From: Rhodocyclales bacterium
GTDB lineage: Bacteria > Pseudomonadota > Gammaproteobacteria > Burkholderiales > Rhodocyclaceae
Assembly: GCA_016177805.1 (NCBI GenBank)
Contig: JACOUN010000116.1
Location: 1 to 34,719, forward strand
Length of the DNA: 34,719 bases
Direction of reading: 5' to 3'
Part shown: piece by piece, positions 1 to 9,202 of the stretch
How the letters are laid out: every line of letters starts with the position of its first letter
Position numbering within the stretch: the stretch's first letter is position 1
Made by a program: the position numbers and the translations under genes
The notes under the pieces: model-generated
What the model saw: only the letters and a program-made list of their open reading frames with translations
The model's database searches: none
What the model was told of the DNA's origin: nothing

Positions 1-162
1 GGTCGCCTCTCAATGCGCGTGACGCGTCGGCTGATCTTCCTCTTGAGCATGTCCGTCCCGATCTGTTCGATACCGGTGCAATCGTAGCCTACCCGGCCAG
101 CGCAGGGGGTTTTGCGACACCCTCTAAAGCCCCTCCTACGACGATCAGGTCGGGTGCGTCGC
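1..162. other. Window edge without a supported gene
   Basis: No convincing coding region is seen here. An ATG at 50-48 on the minus strand opens a basic reading frame running off the window edge, but 16 codons are too few to call. The stretch at about 121-140 resembles one arm of the GTAGGAG-type short repeats common in proteobacterial intergenic DNA, without a matching second arm. This lies downstream of the DUF1841 gene, so it may hold the terminator of the rnf operon, although no clear hairpin with a T-tract is visible. Confidence 0.4.
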
Positions 163-585
163 TCAGCCCTTGCGCCGCACGCACTCCACGTAGGCCGCAC
201 CGTCCGGTGCGGTGCCATTGCGCTGGGCGTTGAACAGGGTCTCCCCCAGGCAATCGAGCACGTCGTGCAGTGCGTCGTGGCGGTTGCCGTGGCGCAACTG
301 GCGCGCGGCAAAGGCGCCGCGCAGTCCGGGGGGCTGGTCGATGGATAGCTGTTCTTCGATCGCCAGGTGTAGCGACAGGTGGAGGAAGGGGTTGATCTGG
401 CCTTGTTCCGGCGCGAAGTCGCGGTTGATCGAGTCCGGGTCGGCAAGCAGCGCGTGGTACTCCGGGTGTAATCGGATGATGTCGGTGGCAAGGTGCTCGA
501 TGGGGGTCAGCACTTCGCCGGCGCAATGCTTGCGCCAGGTTTCGATGAAGAAGTTGCGTGCCTGATCGCGGGAGGGGTCAAACAT
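163..585 (-). CDS. DUF1841 family protein
   Basis: This 140-residue soluble protein starts MFDPSRDQARNFF and contains the segment NPFLHLSLHLAIEEQ, both typical of the DUF1841 family (Pfam PF08897) of beta- and gammaproteobacteria. The length matches the family. The function is unknown. It begins six bases after the end of nth and is almost certainly the last gene of the rnf-nth operon. A long frame on the opposite strand and another minus-strand frame overlap it, but only this one reads like a conserved protein. No signal peptide or membrane segment is visible. The family call is from recognition of the sequence, not from a search. Confidence 0.85.
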   Translation of the reverse strand: MFDPSRDQARNFFIETWRKHCAGEVLTPIEHLATDIIRLHPEYHALLADPDSINRDFAPEQGQINPFLHLSLHLAIEEQLSIDQPPGLRGAFAARQLRHGNRHDALHDVLDCLGETLFNAQRNGTAPDGAAYVECVRRKG

Positions 586-591
586 GTCGGC

Positions 592-1224
592 TCAGCTCGT
601 CTTGTCTCGGAAATCACACAGGTCGCGCACCACGCACGCGCCGCACGCCGGTTTGCGCGCGGTGCACACGTAGCGCCCGTGCAGGATCAGCCAGTGGTGG
701 GCGTGTTTCAGGTATTCGCTGGGAATGCGCCGCATCAGCGCCTGTTCCACCGCCACCACGTCCTTGCCCGGCGCCAGCCCGGTGCGGTTGCCGAGGCGGA
801 AGATGTGGGTGTCGACGGCGATCACCGGTTCGTCGAACAGGGTGTTGAGCACCACGTTGGCGGTCTTGCGCCCGACGCCGGGCAGGGCTTCCAGCGCGGC
901 GCGGGAATTCGGTACCGCGCCGCCGTGGTGTTCGAGCAGCATGTGCGACAGGGCGATTGTATTGCGTGCTTTGGTGCGGTATAGGCCGATGCTCTTGATA
1001 TGGTCGGCGACCCCGGCTTCACCAAGGGTGAGCATGGCTTGCGGGGTCGGTGCGACTGCAAACAGCGTGCGCGTGGCGCGATTGACGCTGACGTCGGTGG
1101 CCTGAGCCGACAGTACCACCGCCACCAGCAACTGGAACGGCGAGCCGTACTCCAGTTCGGTGGTCGGATTCGGCTCGGCCTGTTCCAGACGCCGGAAGAA
1201 CTCGCGGACAGCGTCGGCGTGCAT
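592..1224 (-). CDS. nth: Endonuclease III (DNA glycosylase/AP lyase)
   Basis: Endonuclease III removes oxidised pyrimidines and cleaves the resulting abasic site during base excision repair. The 210-residue protein is the usual length. The helix-hairpin-helix segment LPGVGRKTANVV carries the catalytic Lys at residue 120 and the catalytic Asp at 138 in VDTH, the same numbers as in Escherichia coli. The C-terminal [4Fe-4S] cluster signature C-x6-C-x2-C-x5-C is intact near residue 190. The gene starts nine bases after rnfE, matching the rsxABCDGE-nth order of gammaproteobacteria, so it is probably co-transcribed with the Rnf genes. Confidence 0.97.
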   Translation of the reverse strand: MHADAVREFFRRLEQAEPNPTTELEYGSPFQLLVAVVLSAQATDVSVNRATRTLFAVAPTPQAMLTLGEAGVADHIKSIGLYRTKARNTIALSHMLLEHHGGAVPNSRAALEALPGVGRKTANVVLNTLFDEPVIAVDTHIFRLGNRTGLAPGKDVVAVEQALMRRIPSEYLKHAHHWLILHGRYVCTARKPACGACVVRDLCDFRDKTS

Positions 1225-1233
1225 CGCCGCAGG

Positions 1234-1932
1234 TCAGCTCGTGGGCGCGGCTTCGGCGTCGGGTGCGGGCGCCGTCTTGGGGCGCGCGGCGGCGCGGGCA
1301 GCGGCGCGCGAGCTGATCCAGTTGTACAGCGCGATCAGGCAACCCAGGGCGAAGAAGCCGCCCGGCGGCAGGATCGCGATCAGGAAGTTCGGATAGTCCG
1401 GACCGAACACCGAGATCGGCGACAGGCCGGGAAAAATCATGTCGATGCCGCCGAACAGGGTGCCGTTGCCGATCAGCTCGCGGATGCCGCCCAGCAGGGC
1501 CAGCACCCACACCAGCCCCAGCCCCATCATCACGGCGTCCACGGTCGATTCGAGCGGGCCGTTCTTGGCCGCATACGCTTCGACGCGCGCGAGCACGATG
1601 CAGTTGGTCACGATCAACGGGATGAAGATGCCCAGCACCAGGTACAGTTCGTGCAGATAGGCGTTGAAGCTCAGATCGACCATCGTCACCAGCGCGGCAA
1701 TGATGAGGATGAACACCGGAATGCGGATTTCGTAGGGGATGAAGTTGCGCAGCGAGGCGATGGCGAAATTGGCCAGCGCCATCACCAGTAGCGTCGCCAG
1801 CCCCAGACTGACCGCATTGACCATGCTGGTGCTGATGGCGAGTATCGGGCACAAGCCCAGCAGTTGCACCAGGCCGGTGTTCTGCTTCCACAACCCGTTC
1901 CAGGCGTTGTCGCGAAAACTCTGCATGTTCAT
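1234..1932 (-). CDS. rnfE: Rnf complex membrane subunit RnfE
   Basis: RnfE is one of two homologous multi-spanning inner-membrane subunits of the Rnf (Rsx) complex, which couples electron flow between ferredoxin and NAD(H) to ion movement. The 232-residue protein has the hallmark LGLCP segment near the N-terminus, a repeated pattern of about six hydrophobic helices, and the segment IPLIVTNC with the conserved Cys shared with RnfA. The C-terminal tail after about residue 205 is Ala/Arg/Pro-rich and probably cytoplasmic. The ATG overlaps the stop of rnfG (ATGA), which indicates translational coupling. Confidence 0.96.
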   Translation of the reverse strand: MNMQSFRDNAWNGLWKQNTGLVQLLGLCPILAISTSMVNAVSLGLATLLVMALANFAIASLRNFIPYEIRIPVFILIIAALVTMVDLSFNAYLHELYLVLGIFIPLIVTNCIVLARVEAYAAKNGPLESTVDAVMMGLGLVWVLALLGGIRELIGNGTLFGGIDMIFPGLSPISVFGPDYPNFLIAILPPGGFFALGCLIALYNWISSRAAARAAARPKTAPAPDAEAAPTS

Positions 1933-2591
1933 GGCCGGTCACCATTCTTGGCGGCGAAGAGGTCGCGGTTGTGGCGCACTGCCCAGGCCAGCGCCTTGCC
2001 ACTGGCGTCGGTGACGGCTCGGGCGCTGATGGTGGCGCCGACACGGGAATGGAAGGCGCCACCATCACGCTTGACCTTCCACTTGTCGGCCGCCACTTCG
2101 GCGAATGACAGGCCGGTGAACTGGGTGATCCACGGCTTGGCCTTGTCCTTGTCCTTTTTCGGATCGATGTAGTCGCCCAGGCCCGGCGTCTCCGAGTGTG
2201 TGATGGCGCGCACTCCGGTGACATGTCCGTCGACGCTGACCGCGACGATCAACTGGATGCGTCCGCCGTAGCCGTTGGGTGCCACGGTTTCGATAACCAA
2301 AGCGACCGGCTGGCCGCCATTGCGCGCGCGATACACCCGCCCGCCCTTGTCCAGCCCCAGTTCCGGGGTGGGGCCGAGTTCGACGTAGTCGTCCAGCAGC
2401 ACGTTGTCGAAGCTCCCCGGCCTCAGCACGTCGTTGATCAGGCGCATTTTCTCGCGCAGTTCGGACGCTTCGATGGCCGGTCGCGTGGCGTTGTAGGTGA
2501 GCGACATGACCATGGTGAACAGCACGGTGAAGACCAGCATGATGCCGGCGGTGCGCAGCGAGGTGTGGCTGGCGGTGTAGCGTGTGGTCAT
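1929..2591 (-). CDS. rnfG: Rnf complex FMN-binding subunit RnfG
   Basis: RnfG is a periplasm-facing flavoprotein of the Rnf complex that carries covalent FMN. The 220-residue protein has one N-terminal membrane anchor (about residues 12-32) and, near the C-terminus, the segment RVGATISA. Its GAT core matches the flavinylation motif in which the Thr receives FMN through a phosphoester bond. The frame is open further upstream into rnfD, but the start at 2591 is chosen because it gives the usual N-terminus and the ATGA overlap with the rnfD stop. Downstream, its own stop overlaps rnfE. An ApbE-type flavin transferase would be needed for maturation and is not in the window. Confidence 0.95.
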   Translation of the reverse strand: MTTRYTASHTSLRTAGIMLVFTVLFTMVMSLTYNATRPAIEASELREKMRLINDVLRPGSFDNVLLDDYVELGPTPELGLDKGGRVYRARNGGQPVALVIETVAPNGYGGRIQLIVAVSVDGHVTGVRAITHSETPGLGDYIDPKKDKDKAKPWITQFTGLSFAEVAADKWKVKRDGGAFHSRVGATISARAVTDASGKALAWAVRHNRDLFAAKNGDRP

Positions 2592-3595
2592 GGCGCGCGC
2601 CCTCCGCGCTGGCCGAATACCGGCGGTTGGGTTTTCATGTCGATCAGCGGGACGCAGATGTTCATCAGCAGGACCGCAAACGCGATGCCCTCGGGAAAGG
2701 CGCCGAAGTTGCGGATCAGGTAGGCCAGCAGCGCCACGCCGGCACCGAAGATCAGCTTGCCGCGCGGGGTGGTGGCGCCGGTGACCGGGTCGGTGATGAT
2801 GAAGAACGCGGCCAGCATCGCGCCGCCGCTGGCCAGATGGAACCACGGCGGGGCGAAGCGCGCCGGATCGAAGGCCCACAGAGCCGCCGATACCAGTGCC
2901 AAGGTGATGATGAAGGCGACCGGCATGTGCCAGGTGATGACGCGGCGCGCCAGCAGGAACGCGCCGCCGAGCAGATAGCCGAGGCCGATCCACTCCCAGC
3001 CGCGCCCGCCCAGCATGCCGAAGGTGCCGGTCTGGCGTATTGCCTCGACGCTGCCGGCGCCGGCGCGCAAGCCGGTGCGCAGCGCGTCCAGCGCGGTGGC
3101 GCTGGTAATGGCGTCAAGGTCGCGCGCGCCGCCCAGTATCAGTTGCAACTGGGTGCCGAAGTCCAGTCCGCCCGCCGGCGGCCATTGCGACATCAGCGAC
3201 GGGTAGGCGACGATCATCGCGCAAAAGGCGACCATGGCCGGATTGAACGGGTTCTGCCCGAGGCCGCCGTACAGGTGCTTGACCGCGATGATGGCGACCA
3301 GGACCGCGAGCACGGTCAGCCACCACGGCGCGATCGGCGGGAAAGCCAGCGCCACCAGCCATCCGGTGAGCACTGCGGACAGATCCGAGACCGCCAGTTT
3401 CACCGGCCGATTGCGCAGGCGCAGCACCAGCGCTTCGGCTGCAGCCGCGGTGATCGTGGCGATCAGCAGGTTGACCAGTATCCCGGCCCCGATCTGCCAT
3501 ACATAGGCGGCGATGCCCGGCGTCAGCGCGAGCAGCACGTTGAGCATGACGCGCTGCACGCTCGTGGGTTTGCGGATGTAGGGTGAGTGGATCAT
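2588..3595 (-). CDS. rnfD: Rnf complex membrane subunit RnfD
   Basis: RnfD is a polytopic inner-membrane subunit of the Rnf complex, related to NqrB, that carries covalent FMN. The 335-residue protein starts MIHSPYIRKPTSVQRVML, typical of the family, and contains about nine to ten hydrophobic helices. The segment DPVTGATTPRGK holds the TGAT flavinylation motif. The C-terminal part (PEGIAFAVLLMNICVPLID) is strongly conserved in the family. It lies 66 bases after rnfC and overlaps rnfG by four bases. Confidence 0.96.
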   Translation of the reverse strand: MIHSPYIRKPTSVQRVMLNVLLALTPGIAAYVWQIGAGILVNLLIATITAAAAEALVLRLRNRPVKLAVSDLSAVLTGWLVALAFPPIAPWWLTVLAVLVAIIAVKHLYGGLGQNPFNPAMVAFCAMIVAYPSLMSQWPPAGGLDFGTQLQLILGGARDLDAITSATALDALRTGLRAGAGSVEAIRQTGTFGMLGGRGWEWIGLGYLLGGAFLLARRVITWHMPVAFIITLALVSAALWAFDPARFAPPWFHLASGGAMLAAFFIITDPVTGATTPRGKLIFGAGVALLAYLIRNFGAFPEGIAFAVLLMNICVPLIDMKTQPPVFGQRGGRAP

Positions 3596-3661
3596 GACGG
3601 GGTACGCGGCCCGCCCCAGGCGCCGCGCATGCGGGGCCGGAACGGGTGAGGGTTGTGGGTT

Positions 3662-5314
3662 TCAGCGCGGCTGGGCATGTTGGTCCGGTGGCGTCGTCGA
3701 TGCGGCCGCATCCTCGGTGGGTTTGACGGGCAGGGCGGCCGTTGGGTCGGGTACGGGGGTGTCATTACCGGTTACGGCCGGGGCTGCGGCCTTCTGTTGC
3801 CTGGCGCGTTCCATGGCCGCCGCGATCAGCGCCTTCTTCGCGTCGTCGGCGTTTTCAGGCGCGCTGCCTTCCTGCGCCATCTTGGCCTTGGTTTCGGCTG
3901 CCTTGGCCGCAAGCCGGGCTGCCTTTTCGGCTTTCTCGCGTTCCTGGCGGTAGTTGCGGAACTCGAAGCGCTCGCGTGCCTCGCTGGATGCCTTGGTGTC
4001 GCGTTCGCGCGCCCAGATCTCGCTCTTGGCGTAGCGGTAGTAGTCGACCAGCGGAATGTGCGACGGGCAGACGAAGGCGCAACTGCCGCACTCGATGCAG
4101 TCGAACAGCTTGTATTCCTGTGCCTTGCCGAAGTTGCGCGAGCGCGAGTACCAGTAAAGCTCGAACGGTTGCAGGCCGGCCGGGCAGGCGCTGGCGCAGG
4201 CGGTGCAACGGATGCACGGACGCTCCGGGGGCGCCGGTGGAAACAGCGCGGGCGACGAGGCGATGATGCAGTTGGAGCCCTTGGCGATGGGCACGCTCAG
4301 ATCGGTGAGCGCCAGCCCCATCATCGGTCCGCCGAGGATGTAGCGGTCGGTGTCTGCTTGCGGTGCGGCCAGCGGCAGCAGCGCATCGACATGCGTGCCG
4401 ATCAGGGTATCAAAGTTGCCGGGGTGCTCGACGTTGCCGGTCAGCGTGACGACGCGCGACAGCACCGGTTCGCCGAACGTGATCGCGCGATACACCGCGT
4501 GCGCGGTGCCGACGTTGAAGCACTGCACGCCGTAGGCGGAACCGAGCTTGCCCTGCGGGATCTCGATGCCGGTGAGCACGCGGATCAGTTGTTTTTCGCC
4601 GCCGGCGGGGTAGCGCGTGGGTACCGGGACGATCTGTATTGCCGGGTCGATGCCCTTGGCCGCTTCCTGCATCGCGGCAATCGCTTCCGGTTTGTTGTCT
4701 TCGATGCCTGCCAGGGTGTGCCGCGCGCCGATCAGCTCCCGCAGGATCTTCGCTCCACGCAGGATTGCATCGGCGCGCTCACGCATCAGGCGGTCGTCAC
4801 AGGTAATCCACGGTTCGCATTCGGCGCCGTTCAGCACCAGGGTGTCGATGCCGGTGCCGGAACCCAGTTTGACGTGGCTGGGAAAGGCGGCGCCGCCCAT
4901 GCCCACGACGCCGCAGTCGCGCAGATAACCGAGGGTGGTCAGGCGGTCGGTGTTGGCGTAGTCGAAGGGTGCCATGGGTACCGCCCGATCGTCGCCATCG
5001 GTTTCGATGACGATGCAGCGGGTGGTCAGGCCGGAGGCGTGCGCCATGGGGTGGTCGGCGATCTCGATCACGGTGCCGGAACTGGGTGCGTGCACGGCGG
5101 TGCCGAGAAAATCCTGCGCCTCGCCGATGCGCTGACCCTTGAGCACGTGCTGACCCGGCTCGACGATGCAGCGTGCGACCGAGCGCGCGTTCTGGCGCAA
5201 GGGCACGGTCAGGCGCGCGGGCAGTGGGGCGGGGCGGATGGGGACGCCCGCAGATTCGTTCTTGTGCGAGTCGGGCTTGATGCCGCCCTGGAAGTTGAAC
5301 AGCCGCTTGATCAT
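3662..5314 (-). CDS. rnfC: Rnf complex NADH/ferredoxin-linked subunit RnfC
   Basis: RnfC is the peripheral cytoplasmic subunit that binds NAD(H) and FMN and carries two [4Fe-4S] clusters. In the 550-residue protein a Gly-rich nucleotide-binding segment [13 protein letters not shown] lies near residue 135. The two cluster motifs [12 protein letters not shown] (about residue 366) and [12 protein letters not shown] (about 403) follow. The C-terminus continues with a charged helical stretch rich in Glu, Lys and Ala and ends in a Pro/Thr/Ala-rich tail, a variable extension seen in many RnfC proteins. The frame is open upstream, but the start at 5314 ([11 protein letters not shown]) fits the family and overlaps the rnfB stop as ATGA. 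Confidence 0.96.
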   Translation of the reverse strand: MIKRLFNFQGGIKPDSHKNESAGVPIRPAPLPARLTVPLRQNARSVARCIVEPGQHVLKGQRIGEAQDFLGTAVHAPSSGTVIEIADHPMAHASGLTTRCIVIETDGDDRAVPMAPFDYANTDRLTTLGYLRDCGVVGMGGAAFPSHVKLGSGTGIDTLVLNGAECEPWITCDDRLMRERADAILRGAKILRELIGARHTLAGIEDNKPEAIAAMQEAAKGIDPAIQIVPVPTRYPAGGEKQLIRVLTGIEIPQGKLGSAYGVQCFNVGTAHAVYRAITFGEPVLSRVVTLTGNVEHPGNFDTLIGTHVDALLPLAAPQADTDRYILGGPMMGLALTDLSVPIAKGSNCIIASSPALFPPAPPERPCIRCTACASACPAGLQPFELYWYSRSRNFGKAQEYKLFDCIECGSCAFVCPSHIPLVDYYRYAKSEIWARERDTKASSEARERFEFRNYRQEREKAEKAARLAAKAAETKAKMAQEGSAPENADDAKKALIAAAMERARQQKAAAPAVTGNDTPVPDPTAALPVKPTEDAAASTTPPDQHAQPR

Positions 5315-5862
5315 GCGATCCTCCGCATGTCCACGACCGGGTACTTCCATTTCCAGTTCTCGACCGTCACCTTGACCGGCTCCATCGTGATGCAGTCGAC
5401 CGGACATGGCGCGACGCACAGTTCGCAACCCGTGCATAGCGGTTCGACCACGGTATGCATCTGTTTGGCGGCGCCGACGATGGCATCGACCGGACAGGCC
5501 TGCAAGCACAGCGTGCACCCGATGCAGGTCTGTTCGTCGATGAAGGCGACCGCCTTGGGTTTCTCGACGCCGAATTCTTCCGACAACGGCTTGAATTCGC
5601 GCCCCAGCAGGTCGGCCAGCGCACGTATGCCTTCCTCTCCGCCCGGCGGACACTGGTTGATGTCGGCTTCACCGTTGGCAATGGCCTGGGCGTAGGGCTT
5701 GCAGCCCGGATAGCCGCATTGGCCGCACTGCGTCTGGGGCAGGATGGCGTCGATCTTCTCGACCAGCGGGTCGCCTTCGACCTTGAAACGTATCGAGGCG
5801 TAGCCCAGCGCCGCGCCCAGCACGATGGCGATGCCGGCCATGATCAGCAAGGCGGTCAGCAT
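5311..5862 (-). CDS. rnfB: Rnf complex iron-sulfur subunit RnfB
   Basis: RnfB is a ferredoxin-like subunit that feeds electrons into the Rnf complex. The 183-residue protein has an N-terminal membrane anchor ([19 protein letters not shown]), then the four-Cys motif beginning [10 protein letters not shown] with a final Cys in NQCPPGG, and two ferredoxin motifs, [16 protein letters not shown] and [16 protein letters not shown], for two further [4Fe-4S] clusters. This is a short RnfB, like the Escherichia coli form rather than the multi-cluster clostridial form. The frame is open further upstream, but the start at 5862 places the membrane helix at the N-terminus as expected. Confidence 0.96.
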   Translation of the reverse strand: MLTALLIMAGIAIVLGAALGYASIRFKVEGDPLVEKIDAILPQTQCGQCGYPGCKPYAQAIANGEADINQCPPGGEEGIRALADLLGREFKPLSEEFGVEKPKAVAFIDEQTCIGCTLCLQACPVDAIVGAAKQMHTVVEPLCTGCELCVAPCPVDCITMEPVKVTVENWKWKYPVVDMRRIA

Positions 5863-5924
5863 GCGCGGGCCGGCGAAGTTGATGCCGTGGTGGCAAGAGC
5901 GTGGATCATAGGATGCGGAGCGTC

Positions 5925-6506
5925 TCAGTAGCGGTCGAGGCCGGCGAACCCCATGAAGGCGAGGCTCATCAACCCGGCGGTAATCATTGCGATGGCCGTG
6001 CCCTTGAATGGGGTCGGGACGTCGGCCCCGTCCAGGCGCTCGCGTATGCCGGCGAACAGCACCAGCGCCAGCGTGAAGCCCATCGACGACCCAAAGCCGA
6101 ACAGCAGCGATTCGAGCAGGTTGTGGTTGAGGCCGACGTTGAGCAGCGGCACGCCAAGCACGGCACAGTTGGTCGTGATCAGCGGCAGGTAGATGCCCAG
6201 CACCTGGTGCAGCAGCGGGCTGGTTTTTTCGATCACCAGTTCGGTGAGCTGCACGATGGCGGCGATCACGACAATGAAGGATAGCGTGCGCAGATAGGCC
6301 AGATCGTTCGGTTGCAGCAGGTAGTGGTCGATCAGGTAGCTGGTGCCCGAGCCCAGGGTCAGCACGAAGGTGGTCGCCATGCCCATGCCGATGGCGGTTT
6401 CCAGCTTCTTCGATACCCCCATGAACGGGCACAGCCCGAGTACGCGCACCAGCACCACGTTATTCACGAGGACGGCGCCGATGATGAGGAAGATGTAGCT
6501 GGACAT
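5925..6506 (-). CDS. rnfA: Rnf complex membrane subunit RnfA
   Basis: RnfA is the second of the two homologous membrane subunits and the first gene of this operon. The 193-residue protein has six predicted hydrophobic helices and the conserved segments [13 protein letters not shown] and [13 protein letters not shown]. The Cys in each corresponds to the residues that hold the intramembrane iron-sulfur centre between RnfA and RnfE in recent structures of Rnf and Nqr complexes. Length and start agree with the family. A gap of 62 bases separates it from rnfB. Confidence 0.97.
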   Translation of the reverse strand: MSSYIFLIIGAVLVNNVVLVRVLGLCPFMGVSKKLETAIGMGMATTFVLTLGSGTSYLIDHYLLQPNDLAYLRTLSFIVVIAAIVQLTELVIEKTSPLLHQVLGIYLPLITTNCAVLGVPLLNVGLNHNLLESLLFGFGSSMGFTLALVLFAGIRERLDGADVPTPFKGTAIAMITAGLMSLAFMGFAGLDRY

Positions 6507-6644
6507 GGTCAGGACTGGGTAGGTGGTGGCGAATTATCGCTTGCGGAGTATAGCCACTCAACTGCGTTCGCTGTAGTTGTTTTTAAACTATTTGATATCA
6601 AGCGATTTTATATCAAGCGACATTGGAATGCTACGCACCCGTGT
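6507..6644 (-). promoter_or_regulatory. rnf operon upstream region with TTGAT repeats
   Basis: This 138-base AT-rich gap lies between the start of rnfA and the end of pyrD and must carry the rnf promoter if the operon is transcribed alone. On the minus strand a TATACT hexamer (6548-6553) is a candidate -10, but no good -35 is found. A ten-base palindrome TTGATATCAA lies at 6592-6601. On the minus strand the ten bases CGCTTGATAT occur twice, 15 bases apart. The TTGAT/ATCAA halves recall FNR/ANR sites, but the usual four-base spacer is absent. Confidence 0.35.
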
Positions 6645-7658
6645 TCATGAATGGCCCGAGGTTGCACGTATGCACTCATCGACGAGTCCGGGACCGCGAT
6701 AGACCAGCCCGCTGTAGAGCTGGACCAGGCTGGCACCGGCGGCGAGCTTGGCTCGTGCATCGGTGCCGGACAGCACGCCCCCCGCCGCGATGACCGGTAG
6801 CTCGCCCGCGAGTTGGCGCGCGAGTGCCGCCACAACCGCCGTCGCATCGTCGAATACTGGTGCGCCGGACAAGCCGCCCTGTTGTTCGGCGTAGCGCAAG
6901 CCCTGCACCTTGCTGCGCGAAATGGTGGTGTTGGTGGCGATGACGGCGTCGATGCGATGGCGACGCAAGGCGTCGGCGATGTCGGAGATCTGCTCGGGGG
7001 TGAGGTCGGGAGCGATTTTCAACGCCACCGGCACGTAGCGCCCGTGGCTCTGGGCCAATGCCTCCTGGCGCGCTTTCAGCGCGCCAAGCAGGGCATCCAG
7101 CTCCGAGGCACCCTGCAACTGACGCAGGTCGCGGGTGTTGGGCGACGAGATGTTCACCGTTACGTAGCTGGCATGCGGGTAGACCTTGTCCAGACACAGC
7201 AAATAGTCATCGGCGGCGCGCTCCAGCGGCGTGTCGGCATTCTTGCCGATGTTGATGCCGAGGATGCCCCGGTAGCGCGCGGCCCGCACGTTGCTCACCA
7301 GCGCGTCGACACCGTGGTTGTTGAAACCCATGCGATTGATGATGGCTTGCGCTTCGGGCAGGCGGAACATGCGCGGACGCGGGTTGCCAGGTTGCGCGCG
7401 TGGGGTGATGGTGCCGATTTCAATGAAACCGAAGCCCAGTCGCGCCAGCCCGTCAATCGCCTCGCCGTTCTTGTCCAGCCCGGCCGCGAGACCGATGCGA
7501 TTGGGAAAGCGCAGCCCCATCACGTCGATGCCGTCGCGCTCGTCGATTTCGGCTGACGGCAGAGCGCAGCCGTAAAGGCGCAGGGCGGCGAGGGTCAGTT
7601 CATGCGCGGTTTCCGCATCCAGGGAAAAGAGCAGGGGGCGTACGAGCGGATAAAGCAT
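6645..7658 (-). CDS. pyrD: Dihydroorotate dehydrogenase (quinone)
   Basis: PyrD of class 2 oxidises dihydroorotate to orotate on the inner membrane with ubiquinone as acceptor, the fourth step of pyrimidine synthesis. The 337-residue protein shows the class 2 segments [21 protein letters not shown], the catalytic-Ser segment [21 protein letters not shown], and the FMN phosphate-binding end AAGGVLSG with [12 protein letters not shown]. The N-terminus [22 protein letters not shown] is the short helical membrane-binding region of this class. It lies 82 bases after bpt on the same strand and is probably the last gene of the fbpC-aat-bpt-pyrD run. Confidence 0.97.
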   Translation of the reverse strand: MLYPLVRPLLFSLDAETAHELTLAALRLYGCALPSAEIDERDGIDVMGLRFPNRIGLAAGLDKNGEAIDGLARLGFGFIEIGTITPRAQPGNPRPRMFRLPEAQAIINRMGFNNHGVDALVSNVRAARYRGILGINIGKNADTPLERAADDYLLCLDKVYPHASYVTVNISSPNTRDLRQLQGASELDALLGALKARQEALAQSHGRYVPVALKIAPDLTPEQISDIADALRRHRIDAVIATNTTISRSKVQGLRYAEQQGGLSGAPVFDDATAVVAALARQLAGELPVIAAGGVLSGTDARAKLAAGASLVQLYSGLVYRGPGLVDECIRATSGHS

Positions 7659-7740
7659 GAGCGTAGATAAAGTAGCTGCGGCGCGGGGGCGCCAAGGGTG
7701 TGCAGTCTACACCGGAGTGCGAGGCGAGGTGATCGCGGCT

Positions 7741-8478
7741 TTATGCCTGGTGGTGTATGGCGGGGTCGAGGCGCTGCCATTGCCCGTCGATTCGCCCCTC
7801 GACCGGCTGGAAGCGCGACTTGTAGGCCATCTTGTCGCTATCGCGGATCCAGTAGCCGAGGTACAGATAGGGCAGCCCGAGGCGGCGGCAGGCTTCGATC
7901 TGCCACAGCACGCCGTAGGTGCCGTAACTGGCGCGAGCCTGATCCGGGTCGAAATAGGTATATACGCTGGACAGTCCGTCCGACAGGCGGTCGATCACGC
8001 ATACCATGCGCAGGATGCCGTCTTCGCGGAACTCCATCAGGTGGGTGTCGACGTGGGTTTGCAGCAGAAAGTTGGTGTACTGCTCGCGATTGTCCAGGTC
8101 CATGCCGCCGCCGGCGTGACGTGCCGACTGATAGCGTTGGTACAAGGCGAAGTGCTCCTCGGAAAACTGCAGCGGGTGCTCGGTCGCCTCCATGTGCATG
8201 TGCTGCTTGAGCGCGCGCCGCTGGCTGCGATCGGTGCGCGCCAGCGCGACCGGCACCCGCACCGGCACGCAGGCGCGGCAATGGTCGCATTGCGGCCGGT
8301 AGGTGAAGATGCCGCTGCGGCGAAAACCGTTGCGTACCAGTTCGCTGTATATCTGGGTGTCGATGAGATGGCCGGGGGTGGCCACCTGTGAACGCGCGAT
8401 GCGCCCGCTCAGGTATGAGCACGCATAGGGTGCGGTCGCGTAGAACTGGATCAGGGCGTAGGGGTAGTCCGGTTTCAT
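7741..8478 (-). CDS. bpt: Arginyl/leucyl-tRNA-protein transferase (Bpt/Ate family)
   Basis: This enzyme adds an amino acid from aminoacyl-tRNA to proteins with acidic N-terminal residues, marking them for ClpS/ClpAP degradation. The 245-residue protein has the ATE_N Cys cluster [13 protein letters not shown] near residue 70 and the ATE_C segments [13 protein letters not shown] and [19 protein letters not shown]. Bacterial members with this build are usually Bpt and transfer leucine, which is why bpt is preferred over ate. The frame is open 23 codons further upstream, but the start at 8478 ([13 protein letters not shown]) matches the family. It follows aat by 13 bases, a pairing common in proteobacteria. 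Confidence 0.93.
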   Translation of the reverse strand: MKPDYPYALIQFYATAPYACSYLSGRIARSQVATPGHLIDTQIYSELVRNGFRRSGIFTYRPQCDHCRACVPVRVPVALARTDRSQRRALKQHMHMEATEHPLQFSEEHFALYQRYQSARHAGGGMDLDNREQYTNFLLQTHVDTHLMEFREDGILRMVCVIDRLSDGLSSVYTYFDPDQARASYGTYGVLWQIEACRRLGLPYLYLGYWIRDSDKMAYKSRFQPVEGRIDGQWQRLDPAIHHQA

Positions 8479-8491
8479 GATCTTCAGTGTG

Positions 8492-9202
8492 CTATCGCGC
8501 CTGAAACAGTCCGGCCCCCGCGTCGGGCGGCCACTTGCCGGGCGCATCGCCAGCGCTGGTCAGGGTTGCCAGTTGCTCGGAGAACACGCGGCGCGGCATT
8601 TCCCGTGCGCCCAGCGACAGCAGGTGCGCGGTGGTCATCTGGCAGTCGATCATTGCAAACCCCCTGGATTCGAGGTGTCGCGCCAGATGTGCCAGCGCGA
8701 CCTTGGAGGCGTCGCTGCGGTGGCTGAACATCGATTCACCGAAGAACGCACGACCCAGCGCGATGCCGTACAGCCCCCCCACCAGTTCGCCCTCGCACCA
8801 CGTTTCCACACTGTGGGCATGGCCGATTTCGTGCATCCGGAGGTAGGCTGCCTGCATTGCCGGTGTGATCCAGGTGCCTCCCGATGGTTCCCGCGGCTGC
8901 GCGCAGGCCGTCACGACTGCGGCAAACGCGCTATCGAAGCGGACTTCAAAATGCCCCCGGCGCAAGGTTTTCGCCAGCGAGCGGCTGATCTTGATCTGCG
9001 CTGGAACCAGCACCAGGCGCGGGTCGGGACTCCACCACAGTATCGGCTGGTCGCCGCTGTACCACGGGAAGATGCCGCGCCGGTAAGCCGCGAGCAACCA
9101 TTCCGGGGTGAGTGCGCCGCCCGCCGCGAGCAGCCCGTCGGGATCGTCAAGAGCGCTTTCGACCGGCGGAAACGCGGCCGGGTCGGCCAGCCAGGGAATC
9201 AT
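8492..9202 (-). CDS. aat: Leucyl/phenylalanyl-tRNA-protein transferase
   Basis: Aat transfers Leu or Phe to proteins with N-terminal Arg or Lys, the entry step of the bacterial Leu/N-degron pathway. The 236-residue protein has the family segments [55 protein letters not shown] and [11 protein letters not shown]. Length is normal. Its ATG overlaps the stop of fbpC as ATGA, so translation is probably coupled to the iron-transporter ATPase gene. Together with bpt it gives this organism both branches of the N-degron tagging system. Confidence 0.96.
   Translation of the reverse strand: MIPWLADPAAFPPVESALDDPDGLLAAGGALTPEWLLAAYRRGIFPWYSGDQPILWWSPDPRLVLVPAQIKISRSLAKTLRRGHFEVRFDSAFAAVVTACAQPREPSGGTWITPAMQAAYLRMHEIGHAHSVETWCEGELVGGLYGIALGRAFFGESMFSHRSDASKVALAHLARHLESRGFAMIDCQMTTAHLLSLGAREMPRRVFSEQLATLTSAGDAPGKWPPDAGAGLFQAR

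Noticed and set aside
3653..5695. Open frame of 680 codons on the plus strand opposite rnfC and rnfB
   Set aside because: It is a GC-rich shadow frame: its product is Gly/Ala/Arg-rich without recognisable motifs, while the opposite strand encodes clear Rnf subunits with cluster motifs.
6592..6601. A standard FNR/ANR site upstream of rnfA
   Set aside because: TTGAT and ATCAA are present but directly joined, without the four-base spacer required by the consensus; the other half sites do not pair at the right distance either.
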